Positions 25,601 to 37,603 are shown, counted from the first letter of the stretch. The stretch: DNA of 64,000 nt from Nageia nagi (GCA_050084985.1 JBITNC010000001.1:117366001-117430000); one strand, 5' to 3'. A program made the numbers and translations. Notes: generated by a model not told the origin, from the sequence alone.

Positions 25601-25900
25601 GACTCTCTCAATATATGATCAAAACCCCTTAATCTCAATTTTTGGTCTTAGAAAATAATGAAAATATAATACAACTGCTAAAAACATATAAGAAGAATTA
25701 TAAATAGATAATTACCTAATTTTATATGAAAAAATGATTTGAAATAAGATAAATAGGGTGTGGAGAACTCAAATATGTGTTATATAAATATATATCAGCC
25801 AAATTTCAATAATTCGATTAAAAATAATAATAGTTGGTTAAAAAAAGAAAAAAGAAAACAAAAATCTAGCTTAGATATCTTACATATATGTCAAAAAATA
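22678..25900. repeat. Block X, copy 2, with local tandem duplication
   Basis: Starts AAGTAGAAGTATAATCG and matches copy 1. The part from TGCATGTAGAGCTATTTTGA is present twice (23,600 and 24,581, about 980 bp apart). A third partial restart is near 24,060-24,250. Long T tracts near 23,749, 24,162 and 24,730 mark the repeated segments. The short frames 24,252-24,437 and 25,018-25,200 share MKITLNEGSYYIINQ and DDNEIWT-KYAF. They remain open only here; I do not recognise the product. Confidence 0.75.
23590..25330. repeat. ~980-bp local tandem duplication inside X
   Basis: GCATGTAGAGCTATTTTGAT, ACGACTCTTCTTACA and CACGTCATACGGCA recur in the same order about 980 bp apart, with only scattered substitutions visible. 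The two arms are more alike than X copies elsewhere in the window, so this duplication is more recent than the spread of the blocks. Confidence 0.68.
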
Positions 25901-26984
25901 GTGAGATGTCAATCTTGAGGTATTTATATTGAATATCTTGATATCTCTTGACATTTTTAGATATATATCTAAGATATATCTAAGCTAGTTATTATACTAA
26001 TGAAAGATAATGTGTTATAATTTCTATCATTTATTTATCATGTTATGTTTCATATTCATTTGACATTTATTAAGTTCTTTAAACTAATTTGAGTGGATTC
26101 AACATGATCCTTTTTCAAGGATTTTGACTAAGAATGTTGTAATAAATTTCTTCCCTTAGATAAACATCATAAATAATAATTAGGATTGATCATTTTATGT
26201 TTGACATCAAGTTTTAGTGAACTCTCATATGTCCCTTTCTAACTTAAAGGAATCTAAGGCTTTACAGGTCACACTCATGTGAAATAAGTAGTTGCTTACA
26301 TATATTCATTATTTTACTCTTTTTAAATCCAATTATAGTTCAACTTGTTTCTATTTCAATGGGGCAAAAGTAGAAACTTAATTATATATTTTTATTTTAG
26401 ATTTTATAAATATATACAAATTTAAATTAAGATTTTACATATTTATTTACTTAACATATAATTATTCATTATGTGATCTATTGAACATGACTTTGAATTA
26501 GATTTTGAACATTCTAGACCTAGTTTTAATATATTCTTTGTATGGGTGATTAACATGATTTGCATAGTTCAATTGAGTAAATTGAAATGTACCCATGTAC
26601 ATTGAAGGGTACTTCATTTGGGATCTTTTGAGACATACCATTAGTATGTTGCAACATATCTAAGATTGTTTATCTTGATTTACTTTCCATTTTGTTATAG
26701 TTATTTATGTTAGAATTGCATTTAGATTTATTTAAACATAATTTAGATTTATTTAAAATTATATTTTTTATATTTAAATATAATCAAGGCCTTTTAAAAC
26801 ATCAAAGCTTCTTTAATTGAAGAATCATATCTTTAACTATTTTACATTTTTTTTAAATGAGAAAAATTTATATTAAAATTTTTGCATTTTTTATATAACT
26901 TTATGCATTCAATATAAATTATTCTTGCTTACATATTATATCTTTATAAACTTTATTAAATTAAGAACATTTAACTTATATTAA
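25901..26984. repeat. Linker E plus block X', copy 3 (no TIR element)
   Basis: Joins X directly at GTGAGATGTCAATCTTGAGG, so it shows the empty site of the TIR element of 9,041. Its X' part is cut at TTAACTTATATTAAA (about 26,984) by block A. X' resumes at 31,698 after a loss of roughly 30 bp. This insertion point differs from the one shared by the 11.2, 16.4 and 60.7 kb copies. Confidence 0.72.
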
Positions 26985-29900
26985 ATTGTATGTCATACTT
27001 GCCTTCCATACATATGACTAAATTGTATGTCATTCTATGCCTTATACTTGCCTTCCAACTTAGGCCAGACTAAATTGTATGTCATACTTGCCTTCCAACT
27101 TAGGCCAGACTTGCCTTGCACTAGCACACTTGCCTTCTATACATATGACTAAATTGTATGTCATTCTATGCCTTATACTAACCAGAGCTTATATGAATCC
27201 ACAAGAGATCAGCTTCTGTGTTGTGCATGACCAAAGGCATCAACTAACCCATCTAATTTCATCAACTTTTCAACCAACAAACTGTGTCCACCTAGCATAG
27301 GAAATCACTCATAGTTCCACTTCTGATCTGAGTCTAATCTAGGACTTTAGTGAGTAACCATTATTCTGACTAAGGCACATTCCCAAGGTGCTTGCTCAAC
27401 CTTGGAACATCTTGAGCACACATTCCCATTAAAGGATCCAACACATGCAATTTTACACAATATGGAGACCCATTCTCCTAATATTGTCATGCCTCAAATG
27501 TGACCTTCCTAAGCCATGCCCAATCCATGAATCTTGCACCCATTCTAGTCACGTGATTGTGAGCACCATCTTTACCATTACTTGGCATATCATTTTCACT
27601 AAGGCAACCATTCCTACCATGCACGATCTATTTACCCTTTTAGCTTTTCTACTTCTAGGGTCGTGTTCATCATTGCCATGTCAATGAATCTATGGAAACA
27701 CACATAGGGTAACATTCACCAATGCTTGCTATAGCGTATTGACCTAGGAGGGAGGAGTCAAAAAGATCCACCAACTAGGCACATACAAAGGAAGGACTTA
27801 GAGATGCATTGTCTTGTTAGGAGCTTGTTGAGCAATGATCACCCCAATCCAGACCTCTAGTTCCTGTTAGCCACTATATACACAAGCATGTACACACCAT
27901 GGTGATAACATTGCTTTGGTACAATGAACCTCTATGACTATGTCTTATATAGATAGTTTACATCACTGTTTCCCTCTCGATGGATCTATGCTCACCACTT
28001 AACCACTAGCCTTCATGTTTTTGGGCTGACTAAGGGATTTATAATGATAGATCACTAAAGTAACATGTTCTTGGAAAACCAACACCTTGTTTATCAACTT
28101 GGGTAGCTCAACATCCCTGCCATGTATGTACATACCAAGCAAGTTGGTAGCACAAAACCATATTGTACAAATTGATCTAGCCACTGGGCCTTCGTACAAG
28201 ATCCGCCCAACCACATGAATATTAATCGACTCAACTAACTATTTTGCATACCACTCGACTAGAGGCACCTCAAAAGGAATTCCCATACTACCCCACATAG
28301 TACAATCCTTTATAGCCTAGTCTCAAGGCAACACTGTTAGCTCCAAGTCCATCAATAGGTTTCATCCCTTCGAACTCTTTACTAACACACCACAATAACC
28401 AGTATGGAGTATTCCATGCCACACCTAGCACTCCACTTTTTGTTTCTTTCATCGATCCTTGGACACACCCAAGTTTCCCCTAGGCACACTACCAAGTTTC
28501 CAAGACATGGAGTCTAAGCTTTCCTTACCACTAGTGGCACTTTGCTTGTAAACTCACGTGCATGACTATTACTAACCAAACCTATCTCATACCTATCTCA
28601 AGTTGTTTCATCTTAGCATCATCATTTCCATCACGATCTCCACAGAGTCAGCAAGGGTATTCCTCAAACTAGCTATGCTCATTTGACCAAGTTGGTTACA
28701 ATTTCTCCCAAACCTTTCTTGGCATCCATCGAGTTATCCATAGTTCTTCTAAGGCACCATTGTGTAAAATAAAACACATACCTACTACAAAACAAAACTA
28801 ATACTTGTTAAAGAGCTTTTAGAAGCTAGGAGGCCCTCCTCCACTTTAAATGAAGGAACAATTGGGGATCACTTAACACCTATCTGATCCATCCATGATC
28901 ATCTCAAGAGGAAATGACCTGGTCCCTAACCTCATGCTCCATGGATAAGGATAGCAACATCCTAATGGTAATGCCTAACTGACACTTGGGTACACCTAGA
29001 ACCAGCCTAGCCTACCATGGTATGAGCCCCACATGGTTTGAGTGAACCACCCCACCATAGGCATCTACTCATGGTAATCACCTCTTCAACATACACCCTT
29101 TGAGCTTTGAGACATAGATCATGATACTAAGGCTATCAACAACCCATCATGTTCATCATACCCTGGTGAGCCATGGACATACATTGGCCTACTTTGCCTC
29201 TACCACCCATCGAAACTCACCCTATCATATTATCCCCCATTTTAAATTGATGGCAACCCGACACCAGGTTAGTCAAGAAGATGCACATCCATGTGCTCCT
29301 TGTATCTAGCATACCATATTCAAGTACGTGTATAGAAGCCTTAGGGATTATTTTAGTACTATGGAATCCATATGCTAAACCTGGAAGAATGATTGACCTA
29401 CACATGAGGCATCCCAAATAATCAAGAAAGTCAAACTTCTCTAATGCCAAGGACTTAGCCTCAATCGATGATTGAAACTATCTCATAAAGCCTATTGTTC
29501 TAACTAGAAATAGCATTGGCTAACTCGAGGTTCTATGGTCACACTCTTTCCTTTTTCCACTAACCTCAGCTATCCATGTGCTATCTACTATGGTCCATTT
29601 TCTCATCCACAATCAACACCAACATTAGCTAACAAGGATCTATGAAGACATTACCTAAGGTGATAGTCTAGGCACTTCCCAACTCAATTCAAACTTGCCT
29701 CGCACTAGCATCCTTGCCTTCCATGTGAATGACTAATCTGTATGACATTCTATATCTTGCACTAACTAGAGCTTATGTGAATCCACATGGGCTTAGCCTA
29801 CATGTTGTGCATGATCAAAGGCATCAACCAACCCATCTCATTTCCTTGGCTTTTCAACCAATGGACTATGCCCATCACCTAGCATAGGAAATCACCCATG

Positions 29901-31440
29901 GTTCCACTTTTGAGCCAGGTAAACCATGTCTCTAGTGAGTAACCATTGTTCCAGCTAAGGCATGTTCCCACAATGCTTGCTCAACCTTGGAATATCTTGA
30001 GCACACAAGCCCACCAAAGGATCTGACACATGTTATTTTATACAATATGGGGATCCATTCGCCTAAGACTGTCATGCCTCAAACATGACCTACCTAAGCC
30101 ATGTCCAATCCATGAATCTAACACCCAATCTAGTCACCTAATTTTGAGCAACATCATTGCAACTACTTGGCATCTCGCTTTCACTAAGGCAACCATTCCT
30201 TCCATGCGTGATCCATTTACTCCTTTAGCTTTTCAACTTCAAGGATCCTATTCACCACTACCTTATCGATGAATCTGTAGCAACATGCACATGTTAACAT
30301 TCACTAGTGCCTGCTATAGCTCCTTGAACTAGGAGGGAGAGGTCAACAAGACCCACCAACCAAGCACACACAAAGGAAGGCCTTAAAGATGCACCATCCC
30401 ATTAGGAGCACCTTGAGCGATAATCACCCCAATCCAAAACTATGGCTCCTATTGACTGCCATACACATAGGCACATGCACACCATGGTGATAACATTACC
30501 TTGGCCCAAAAAACATATACGACTATGTCTCACATAAACTATTTATGTCACCATTGCCCTCTTGAAAGAGCTATGCTCATCACTTAGCCACTAGCCTTCA
30601 TGCATATGGGCCAACCAAGGTATTTCTAATGATTAAGCACCACACTATCATGTTCTTAGCAAACTAATTCCCTACATCCACTTAGGTAGCTCAACACCCT
30701 TGCTAGGAACTCACATACCAGGCAAGTTGGGAGCATGGAATTATCTCACACAAACCGATCTAACCATCAACCCTTTGTATGAGATCCGCCCAACCACATG
30801 ATTAGTAACTGACTTCACCAACCATTTCACACACCACTTGATTGAAGGCACCTCAAAAGGAATGCCCACACTACCTCATGGAGTACACTCCTAGGTAGCC
30901 CAGTCCAAAGGAAACATTGTTAGCTCCAAGTCCTTCAAACAAGTTTCATCCCTTCAAACTCTTTGCCAAAACACCACAACAACTGGGTTAGAGTATTCCA
31001 TGCCACACCTAGCACTCCACTCTTCCTTCCCTTTGTTGATCCTTAGACATAACCAAGTTTTCCTTAGGCACACTGCTAGGTTCCCAAGACATGGATTCAG
31101 AGCTTCCCTTACCACCAACGACACTTTGCTCATCAAATTATGCGCTCAACCATTACCAACCAAACCTATGTCATACCTATCTCAAGCCATTTCACCTTAG
31201 CATCACCATTTCCATCATGGTCTCCACCAAGTCAGCTAGGGTGTCCTTTGAACCAACTATGGTCATCCGACCAAGTCAGCCATGGTTTCTCCCAAACCTT
31301 TCCTAACATCCACTGAGTTAGCCATGGTTTGTCTATGGCACAACCACGTAGAACAAAACACATACCTAGCATGAAATAAAACTAATACATGTCAAAGAGG
31401 TTTTAGCGATGAGGAGCCCTCACCCACTTTAAACGAGAGA
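26985..31440. repeat. Block A, copy 4 (about 1.7 units, head to tail)
   Basis: The block runs from CTTGCCTTCCATACATATGA through one full cycle to the same words near 29,717, and most of a second unit to 31,440. The period is about 2.59 kb. Its left edge contains scrambled short duplications (26,984-27,180). Plus frames at 27,445-27,687 and 30,030-30,272 share LPKPCPIHES and FTKATIP. Minus frames at 27,999-28,214, 29,217-29,450 and 30,954-31,136 match other A copies. No domain is recognised in any of them. Confidence 0.8.
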
Positions 31441-31697
31441 AGGGCTCCCAACCGTTGTAACCCAACAAAACTTACACTTGATGGTACATCCCTATCTTTG
31501 CCAAGACAAAATCCAACTTGAATTGAGTTATCTGGCTCCCTCTTATCTAAGCTTACCACAAGCCTCTACCATGCATTCCCACGATGGTCCATTTCCAAGG
31601 ACTTACCTACTACCTCTAATGTCCGAGATCCCTAGCCTTGGTCTTGCTTGGGGGGCTACACTGTTCCCACCAAGAGCTCCACCTTACCAAGACTAAC
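31441..31697. other. GC-richer segment at the end of block A, not seen in other copies
   Basis: After CACTTTAAACGAGAGAAG the sequence leaves the A consensus (GGGCTCCCAACCGTTGTAAC, and later GCTTGGGGGGCTACACTG). It ends at AAGACTAACCAC, where X' resumes. A short plus frame, 31,478-31,696, is rich in Pro, Ser and Leu and resembles nothing I know. It may belong to the parent of A, or be an independent insertion. Confidence 0.45.
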
Positions 31698-32090
31698 CAC
31701 TATTTTTCTTCAAAAGAAACTCTAATAATTCAATTTTCTTAATATTATCCATAGAGTAAAACTAAAATGGAACAAACAACAAAGAAAAGCAAAGAGCAAG
31801 ATGGTGACTTATAAAACCACTTCAAAACCAAAGAATATCACAAATATATTCGGATTTAGTTCTGCACCATCATTCAAAATGAAAGAATTATACAGCTTTG
31901 ATTTAGCAATTAAATTAATATACATATCGCTTTTTGAATTTGTTTTTGATCTACTTTTTATGATACATCCCTATATCATGCAACGGAATTGCATTTTTTG
32001 CATGTAGAGGCATTTTGATTTGCTAACAAGATGACTCTTGTTCCATATAAATCATGTCATTCAGCATGGGAGTTGAATGTTTATGTTTAT
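31698..32090. repeat. Continuation of X' after block A
   Basis: Resumes with TTCTTCAAAAGAAACTC and follows the X order: ATGGAACAAACAACAAAG, CATGCAACGGAATTGCAT, GTAGAGGCATTTTGAT, GGGAGTTGAATGTTTATG. It shows that X' is as long as X and not just the ~700-bp part seen in other copies. It breaks off at TTTATAT near 32,090. The plus frame 31,801-32,007 is an AT-rich chance opening. Confidence 0.72.
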
Positions 32091-32092
32091 AT

Positions 32093-32335
32093 TTAGGCTG
32101 AGGCGTCCTCTTCCGAAAAAAAAAATTGACCTCGACACATCGATGGCTCAAATGCGAGGAGAATATTACAAGACGATATGAGCGTTAAAAATAATTTCGA
32201 CATTACTACGTTAGGTCCTTTAATCCGTTCTATGTTCAATCTATCCCTCTGAATAACTTCCCATGTCAATGGTACTACTAATATCAAGTTTTTGGTTTCA
32301 TATGGTCTATTAACAAAGGCATTAAGATTTTTCAT
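32093..32335 (-). other. Unrecognised 80-codon minus-strand reading frame, CpG-rich
   Basis: An open frame from ATG 32,335 to a stop at 32,093, with VVPLTWEVIQRDRLNIERIK near the middle and FFFSEEDASA at the end. The DNA has far more CpG (TCTTCCG, CCTCGACACATCGATGG, ATGAGCG, TTCGAC) than its surroundings, where methylation decay has removed most CpG. It could be a recently inserted gene fragment or organelle-derived DNA. I recognise no family and cannot show that it is expressed. Confidence 0.25.
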
Positions 32336-33329
32336 GATTTATAATTACATTAATATCCAATCTCTAGGCTTCTAGCTATTCACTACTGTACGCTTTTTTC
32401 GAAGAGCAACGTTTTTAAACCCTAAAGGGTAGATTACCCAAATGAAATCATAATTTAATAGAACCCTTGAATATGAATAAAACCTACTTCACATGGCATT
32501 CATTTATTTCATGTATTACCAATTGATTTTTTCACACGAAACTTTTGTATCAACCACATATTTATCAAGTGAATTCAGAAAGAAATATATTTTCCCAAAG
32601 TTGTGTAGTAAAATCAAAGTGCAACAAATGTCTAAACTAGATTCAAACTATTTAACTAGGATGTATTGAGAATAGTAAAAATTAAAGTACGTTTATTTCT
32701 GACATCTTCTTCCTTTCTTTGTTTTCTTGTTTTTTATAAAATGAGTATTCTCTTTTACAAAATAGATTGTACAATTATATGTATTGAAGGCGTTTATAAT
32801 ACTCCAAAGCTACAAATACTTATATGGTTCTGTAAAAGTTTATAAGATTATTTTGATGAGTTTCACAACAAAAACGATATTATAGATTTATCATTTTGAT
32901 GCTTGTACCCATATCTTCAATTGTGGGATTGATTGCATAATTTGATCTCTACAATGTGGATGTACTATTTTTTTTGGCCAATTGATATCTTTCAAAAGTG
33001 TGCATTTGTTGCCCATATGTTATGGGTGCAGACAAAAGAGGCTTTTCAAATCAAACTATATACACACAAACATAAATAAACAAATAAATATAATAATATG
33101 TATCATGCATGGGAAATATTTTCATCCCAATTTCAATATAAGTATTTGTAAACGTACAAGATATGTGCTTGTTTTTATCATCCTATGATTTTGATGATGA
33201 GTCTTACATATTGAAACTAAAATAAAACATGTAGCCGGTTAAACAAAATTGGTTTTTCAATATGACATTCTATTTTTTTATAGTTCTTTGTATAATTCAA
33301 TCATGATTGATTTGAAAGAAAGAAAAAAG

Positions 33330-34130
33330 AAAAAAAAGTATATTAATGTCCTCGGGTGACCCAAAAGTGGTCAATGGGACTAGAAAGTACAATCATGTAA
33401 ATGAAGCTAGCAAGTCCCTATTGGGGCCTCTAAATAAAACATAAAAGAATAAACAACTACAATCATACAAGAGAAACTTGGCCCTCCAAGAAAGGAGGGA
33501 TACAAAAACTAAGGATCCCCAGGGAATGTCACTCTAGATTGCATTGGGGTCATATGACAATACTCGCTGCTATAGGAAGAGCTTAGACATGATCACTATG
33601 AGATGTGTTTATGATACTTAGACTAGAGGAGAAGAAGGATGTGATCCAACACATCCACTAAGGATCCTCAATGCTTTATGTATGTCTCCTAGTCTGGCGT
33701 GGAGGATGTAGGTCCTCCTGATGTCTCCTACAAGCTTACTTAGGGGAAGAGGTACGAAAAAAGGACATGATGAGTCGATCCTTAAGTGGTTGTTGAGCTC
33801 GAGCTAGAAGTCATCATCGTAAGAGGAGGACCTCTCGGAAGTACAAAGCTAAACATCGCTGATCATAATAATAGATGAATGTGCTCAGAGAGTTCTGTGA
33901 GTCTCAAAAAAGGCAATAATAGCATCCTTAGATCTCATAGTAAATCAAGCATTGAAAAACAAAATAGGTCTTAAACTCAATCTCAAGAGAGCAAAGGCTA
34001 CAAACTCCATGGTCTCTATCTATATGGTGGTCTGTCTTGAGCCTCAATTGGTGTGAACATACTCAAAATTGACCGGGATATGAGGCTTTATAAAACTGTA
34101 AGGTCTATTTCCAATGGAGCTTAATGTTGT
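33330..34130. other. GC-richer unidentified segment in the 4.2-kb insertion
   Basis: It follows an A-rich tract (33,318-33,341) and begins GTCCTCGGGTGACCC. Base composition is visibly richer in G and C than the flanks to about 34,130. No open frame longer than 60 codons is present on either strand. No RNA-gene, LTR or TIR signature was found. It could be a decayed gene or LINE part. Confidence 0.3.
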
Positions 34131-36240
34131 AGCCTTTGTTACTAATGCATCATTATTATTTTGATTAACTTTCTTTGCAAAAATAGTATGGTAATTCCAT
34201 TTAAAAATTTGGTCTATGTGCCCACTTGGATTATATATTGCTATAGAGCAGCTACAAGGTTTAAAATTTTAACCATTTTCAATAGAAAATGCATTTTACG
34301 AGTTGTTGTAAATTGTAGAATTGGTACAAATATACTCTACACATTCTCCCATTTTTAAAATATAATAGAAGAAAAATAATAAGATAACATATTAAACTAT
34401 ATCTTAGTCATTTACAAGTGGTATCTATGATTAATAAATGTTCAACAATGTTCATATTTTCTTTTCTCATTATAGTTAGACGGGTTCATCAACATGGATT
34501 TGTCTATCTCAAGTAAGTTTTTTCATCCCTTCAATTAAAAATATATTTTTCCTATACAATTGTTTAATTTTCTTAATTACCAATCAATAAAACCTACTGT
34601 GAACTTGTTCTTCAATAAAACCTACTGTTGGACCTAATAAACTTGGGATTTCAAATGAAATTTGATGTGGAGTAGGAATAGTATATAAAGCCTCGAGCTT
34701 GTTGAGAAAATCAAGTAATTAACTTAAAATTTAAACAAGATAATTAAAATTATGGTCAAAGTGCTATGTGTAGGAAACAATATTTACATTATCAGCTTAA
34801 TAGTGGCTATTAGGATTATATCTGAGAGCAAGACTTGAAAGATCTCTTTTTTTTTATAGTGTAAAGTAAGTTTTATAATCTATGTGTGGTAAATTAAAAT
34901 CAAAATAGTCTAAACTTAGGATGTTTAAGTAGCTTGCATTTTCAAATCCAATTGCTTATTGCTTATCATTTATTCATTGAGGTCTCATACACATTGTTAA
35001 AATCTACATTGATATGTAATCAATAAGTTACTCTCTCATAGAGTTTAAGGGCATCCTTTCTATGGCCATGATTTGTATATTCTTCACTTATTGAATTTGA
35101 TGATCACAATTGCTGGAAGAATACTAAAAAACATTGAAAACTTTCCCTCTAACATTCTTCGTAAACTCTTTTAAGATTAAAGCCTTTCTCAAAGACAATG
35201 CCTATATGGGTAGGGTATGCCCTTTGCATGATGGTAAAGTCTAACTATCATATACGTTGTCATGAATTGATGAGAATGGATCCCACAACCTCCTAAAAAA
35301 TATTCAAAATATTTTACCAATGCAACAGATCAAGTAATATAGTGTAAAAGTCAAACAAAGTCAATCAAAGAAAGTGAAACACAACGTATACTAATGTCAA
35401 CTCTAGCGGAACATGATCATGCTCCTAAAGGATTTTCAGCTGGTGAGATCCCTAATATGGGCTAATGCCTTAGGTATCCAACCATGATTGAAGAGCAATA
35501 GTAATGGAGGAGTGTCCTTGTAGTAAGGGGAGGAATGAAAAAAGTGATTGCCTGAAGAAACCCCAATCCTTTCCTCTGTAGTGCCAGCTCAGAATAAATC
35601 GAAGATAAATCTCATGCAACTTATGTTAAAATTTATGTTCCATCCACCCACAATTTTTAACAAGTGAGGAAGATTCAAAATAGTATACAGTGATAAACGA
35701 GCATGCTAACATAGATGGATTGTAAATCTATATGTTTCATTCTATATAATATCTCTAGAAATATTATCCATTATTTAACTATGGATAAGAACAAATCAAA
35801 TTGATAAATTATCTAGCTAATTTATATAGAACATGTGTACCATATTAATATACATATTATTATGAGTTTTTTAATTACTTCTATTCAAAATATTTATTTT
35901 ACAATTTTTTGAATTTTTTAAACTAGCTACTATACTCTCCAACTAATATAAATTGAAGTATAAATATTATTGTAAAGTTTGTATTTACCATATCTCTTTG
36001 TACTAATTGCAAAAGAAACCAATGTCATATGTTCTTGACTGGGATATCAAGTATAGATATTATTTTAAAGTTTTCTTTATTATATCTCTTTACATTACAG
36101 AGAAAGAGAAAAATGTATGACGCTAGTGTCTCCTTCAACAGTCTTTTAAACATAATTTAATACTTTTAATATATAAACTATTATGTCTTTTAATTACATT
36201 TAGAGTGAGGAGTTATGAAGTAGTCTCTAGAACACACAAT
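34131..36240. other. AT-rich stretch with no identified feature
   Basis: I see only short chance frames (for example plus 34,161-34,358) and A/T tracts. No motif, paired repeat or homology to other parts of the window was found. Confidence 0.4.
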
Positions 36241-36245
36241 ACCTG

Positions 36246-36305
36246 GGAATTGTTCAAGACATGATACAAATAATCGGAATTGTTCAAGACATGATACAAA
36301 TAATC
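36246..36305 (+). repeat. Perfect 30-bp tandem duplication
   Basis: Two adjacent identical 30-bp units begin GGAATTGTTCAAGACATGAT at 36,246 and 36,276. No third unit is present. Identity between the copies points to a recent event. Confidence 0.9.
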
Positions 36306-36338
36306 GTCAGCATACCCATTGAACGAAGTTGCACTTGC

Positions 36339-36960
36339 TAGTAATTTATTAATGTTCACTAAAGAATAGGAGAGACAAAGACAATAGATAAAAGGAATGA
36401 ATTATAGGAATTTATTACGCAAAAACTGATTTCAAGTAATGAAATATAATAAAACGGACAGGTAAATCGAATATATGTAAAATAAAAGCTAAGCATTAAA
36501 GAGGTGGTATTTATATATATATAAAAGATAATTTGATTTAGAGTATGTATTATATTTTAAAAATATATGTTATGATATTAGATATATATATATATTTTAA
36601 CGAGCATATGAACATCTTCCTTTGTAAAATTAGTTTTTCATTCTTTTAGATTTTATTGTGTATTTATCTTTTGTTACTAGTAGAATAATAAATTAGAATT
36701 TGATATAAATATTAGTAGAATATGTTTTTTTTTTTTTCTATGGGTAAAATTTCATTCATATAATTTATCCAATCATGTTGAATACCAAAATCAAGAGCAT
36801 TTTGGATAAAGGATAATATTATATAATAAAGTAATTTATTATCATAATTGTAGAAAATTCATTATCATAATTGTAGAAAATGAAACATTAAAATTCAAGT
36901 TGAATACCAAATATATATGTCAAATATAAGTTGATTATAATGAAAGGAGTTTTCTAACTA
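36339..36960. repeat. Right part of interrupted X', strongly diverged
   Basis: It follows X order with many changes: AAAGAATAGGAGAG, GGAATGAATTATAG, GATTTAGAGTATGTATTATA, CTTCCTTTGTAAAATTAG, GGATAATATTATATAATAAA. It also has a TA-repeat tract and a small direct duplication (TTATCATAATTGTAGAAAA twice at about 36,839-36,881). It is more diverged than other X copies. Confidence 0.6.
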
Positions 36961-37217
36961 GGAGACTTTTTTGCCCACAAACAATGTGATAGATTCTGAC
37001 AATCTCTAAAAAATTGAAAGGCATGTCTAAAATTTTTTTCTAATTTTTTTTTTCCAACATTCAAGCATACTCACCAATATGAAAAAACATTGCATTAATA
37101 TGCAATGTCATAAGATAACTAGGCAACAAGATCTAGCTATCTAATAATATGATTTATTTTTTAATTTCCTATATAGGAATAGTATTTAATGTCATTACAA
37201 TACACATATATCTTCAC

Positions 37218-37303
37218 CTCTTGTATTGCGCTCAAAACATGAGAATAGTTTGTTTCATCAAAGGTTCAACATTCTTTATTGCTGCATTGGTCTCACCAAC
37301 TCT
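37218..37303 (-). pseudogene. Exon-like unit c1 of the tandem array
   Basis: The minus strand reads GETNAAIKNVEP and ends at a GAG|GTGAAG donor. Compared with unit c2, a 1-bp loss shifts the frame in the second half, and the AG before the exon is not in the expected place. It is the most decayed unit. Confidence 0.5.
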
Positions 37304-37510
37304 TTGCATGGAGAAAAATTAATGGAGTATAAAATATTAACTGTATTGTCATTTTTTAAAAACATCGCGTAAATGTAATATGCATAAATGTGTAATGTCA
37401 TAAGACAACTAGGAAACAAGATAAACCTATCTAATAATATAAATTATTTTCTCATTTTCTATAATATGAACACTATTTAATGTCATTACAATACACATTT
37501 ATATGCTCAC

Positions 37511-37603
37511 CTCTTGTATATGTATCAGACTCAAAATAAGAGAAGAATTTGTCTGACCAGAAGGTTGAACATTCCCTACCGATGCATTGGTCTCACCAAC
37601 TCT
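37511..37603 (-). pseudogene. Exon-like unit c2, open through 31 codons
   Basis: With TAG as acceptor (37,604-37,606) and GAG|GTGAGC as donor, the minus strand gives 93 nt, phase 0 at both ends, with no stop. It reads RVGETNASVGNVQPSG, then QTNSSLILSLIHIQE. Inside it, G-[EQ]-T-N-[AS]-S occurs twice, so the exon itself may be a duplicated short motif. A phase-0 exon of a multiple of 3 nt can be multiplied without breaking the frame. Protein family unknown. Confidence 0.55.

Larger units (their letters stand above)
32091..36338. other. ~4.2-kb insertion of unknown type inside X'
   Basis: X reads GTTTATGTTTATATTAATTT without a break at 7,751-7,770. Here the left half ends near 32,090 and the right half (TAATTTATTAATGTTCACT) resumes at about 36,339. 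The interval between is absent from every other X copy in the window. It is not homologous to blocks A, B, D, F or G as far as I can read. It has no obvious TIR, LTR pair or RT motif. Its composition is mixed: a CpG-rich start, an AT-rich middle and a GC-richer part at about 33,340-34,130. Confidence 0.5.

Noticed and set aside
317-31696. Many 60-90-codon open frames in block A as candidate genes
   Set aside because: Equivalent frames occur on both strands of the same repeat, start and stop at different places in each copy, and have no recognisable domain. The block is mutation-worn repeat DNA.
33318-34130. LINE 3' end with poly-A tail
   Set aside because: The A-rich tract lies on the wrong side for a tail in either orientation of the adjacent GC-richer segment, and no RT or RNase H motif is visible.
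32091-36338. The 4.2-kb insertion as a Helitron
   Set aside because: The right end reads CTAG followed by T, and a 4-bp stem lies just upstream. However, the left end does not begin with TC after an A, the stem is too short, and no Rep or helicase motif is present.
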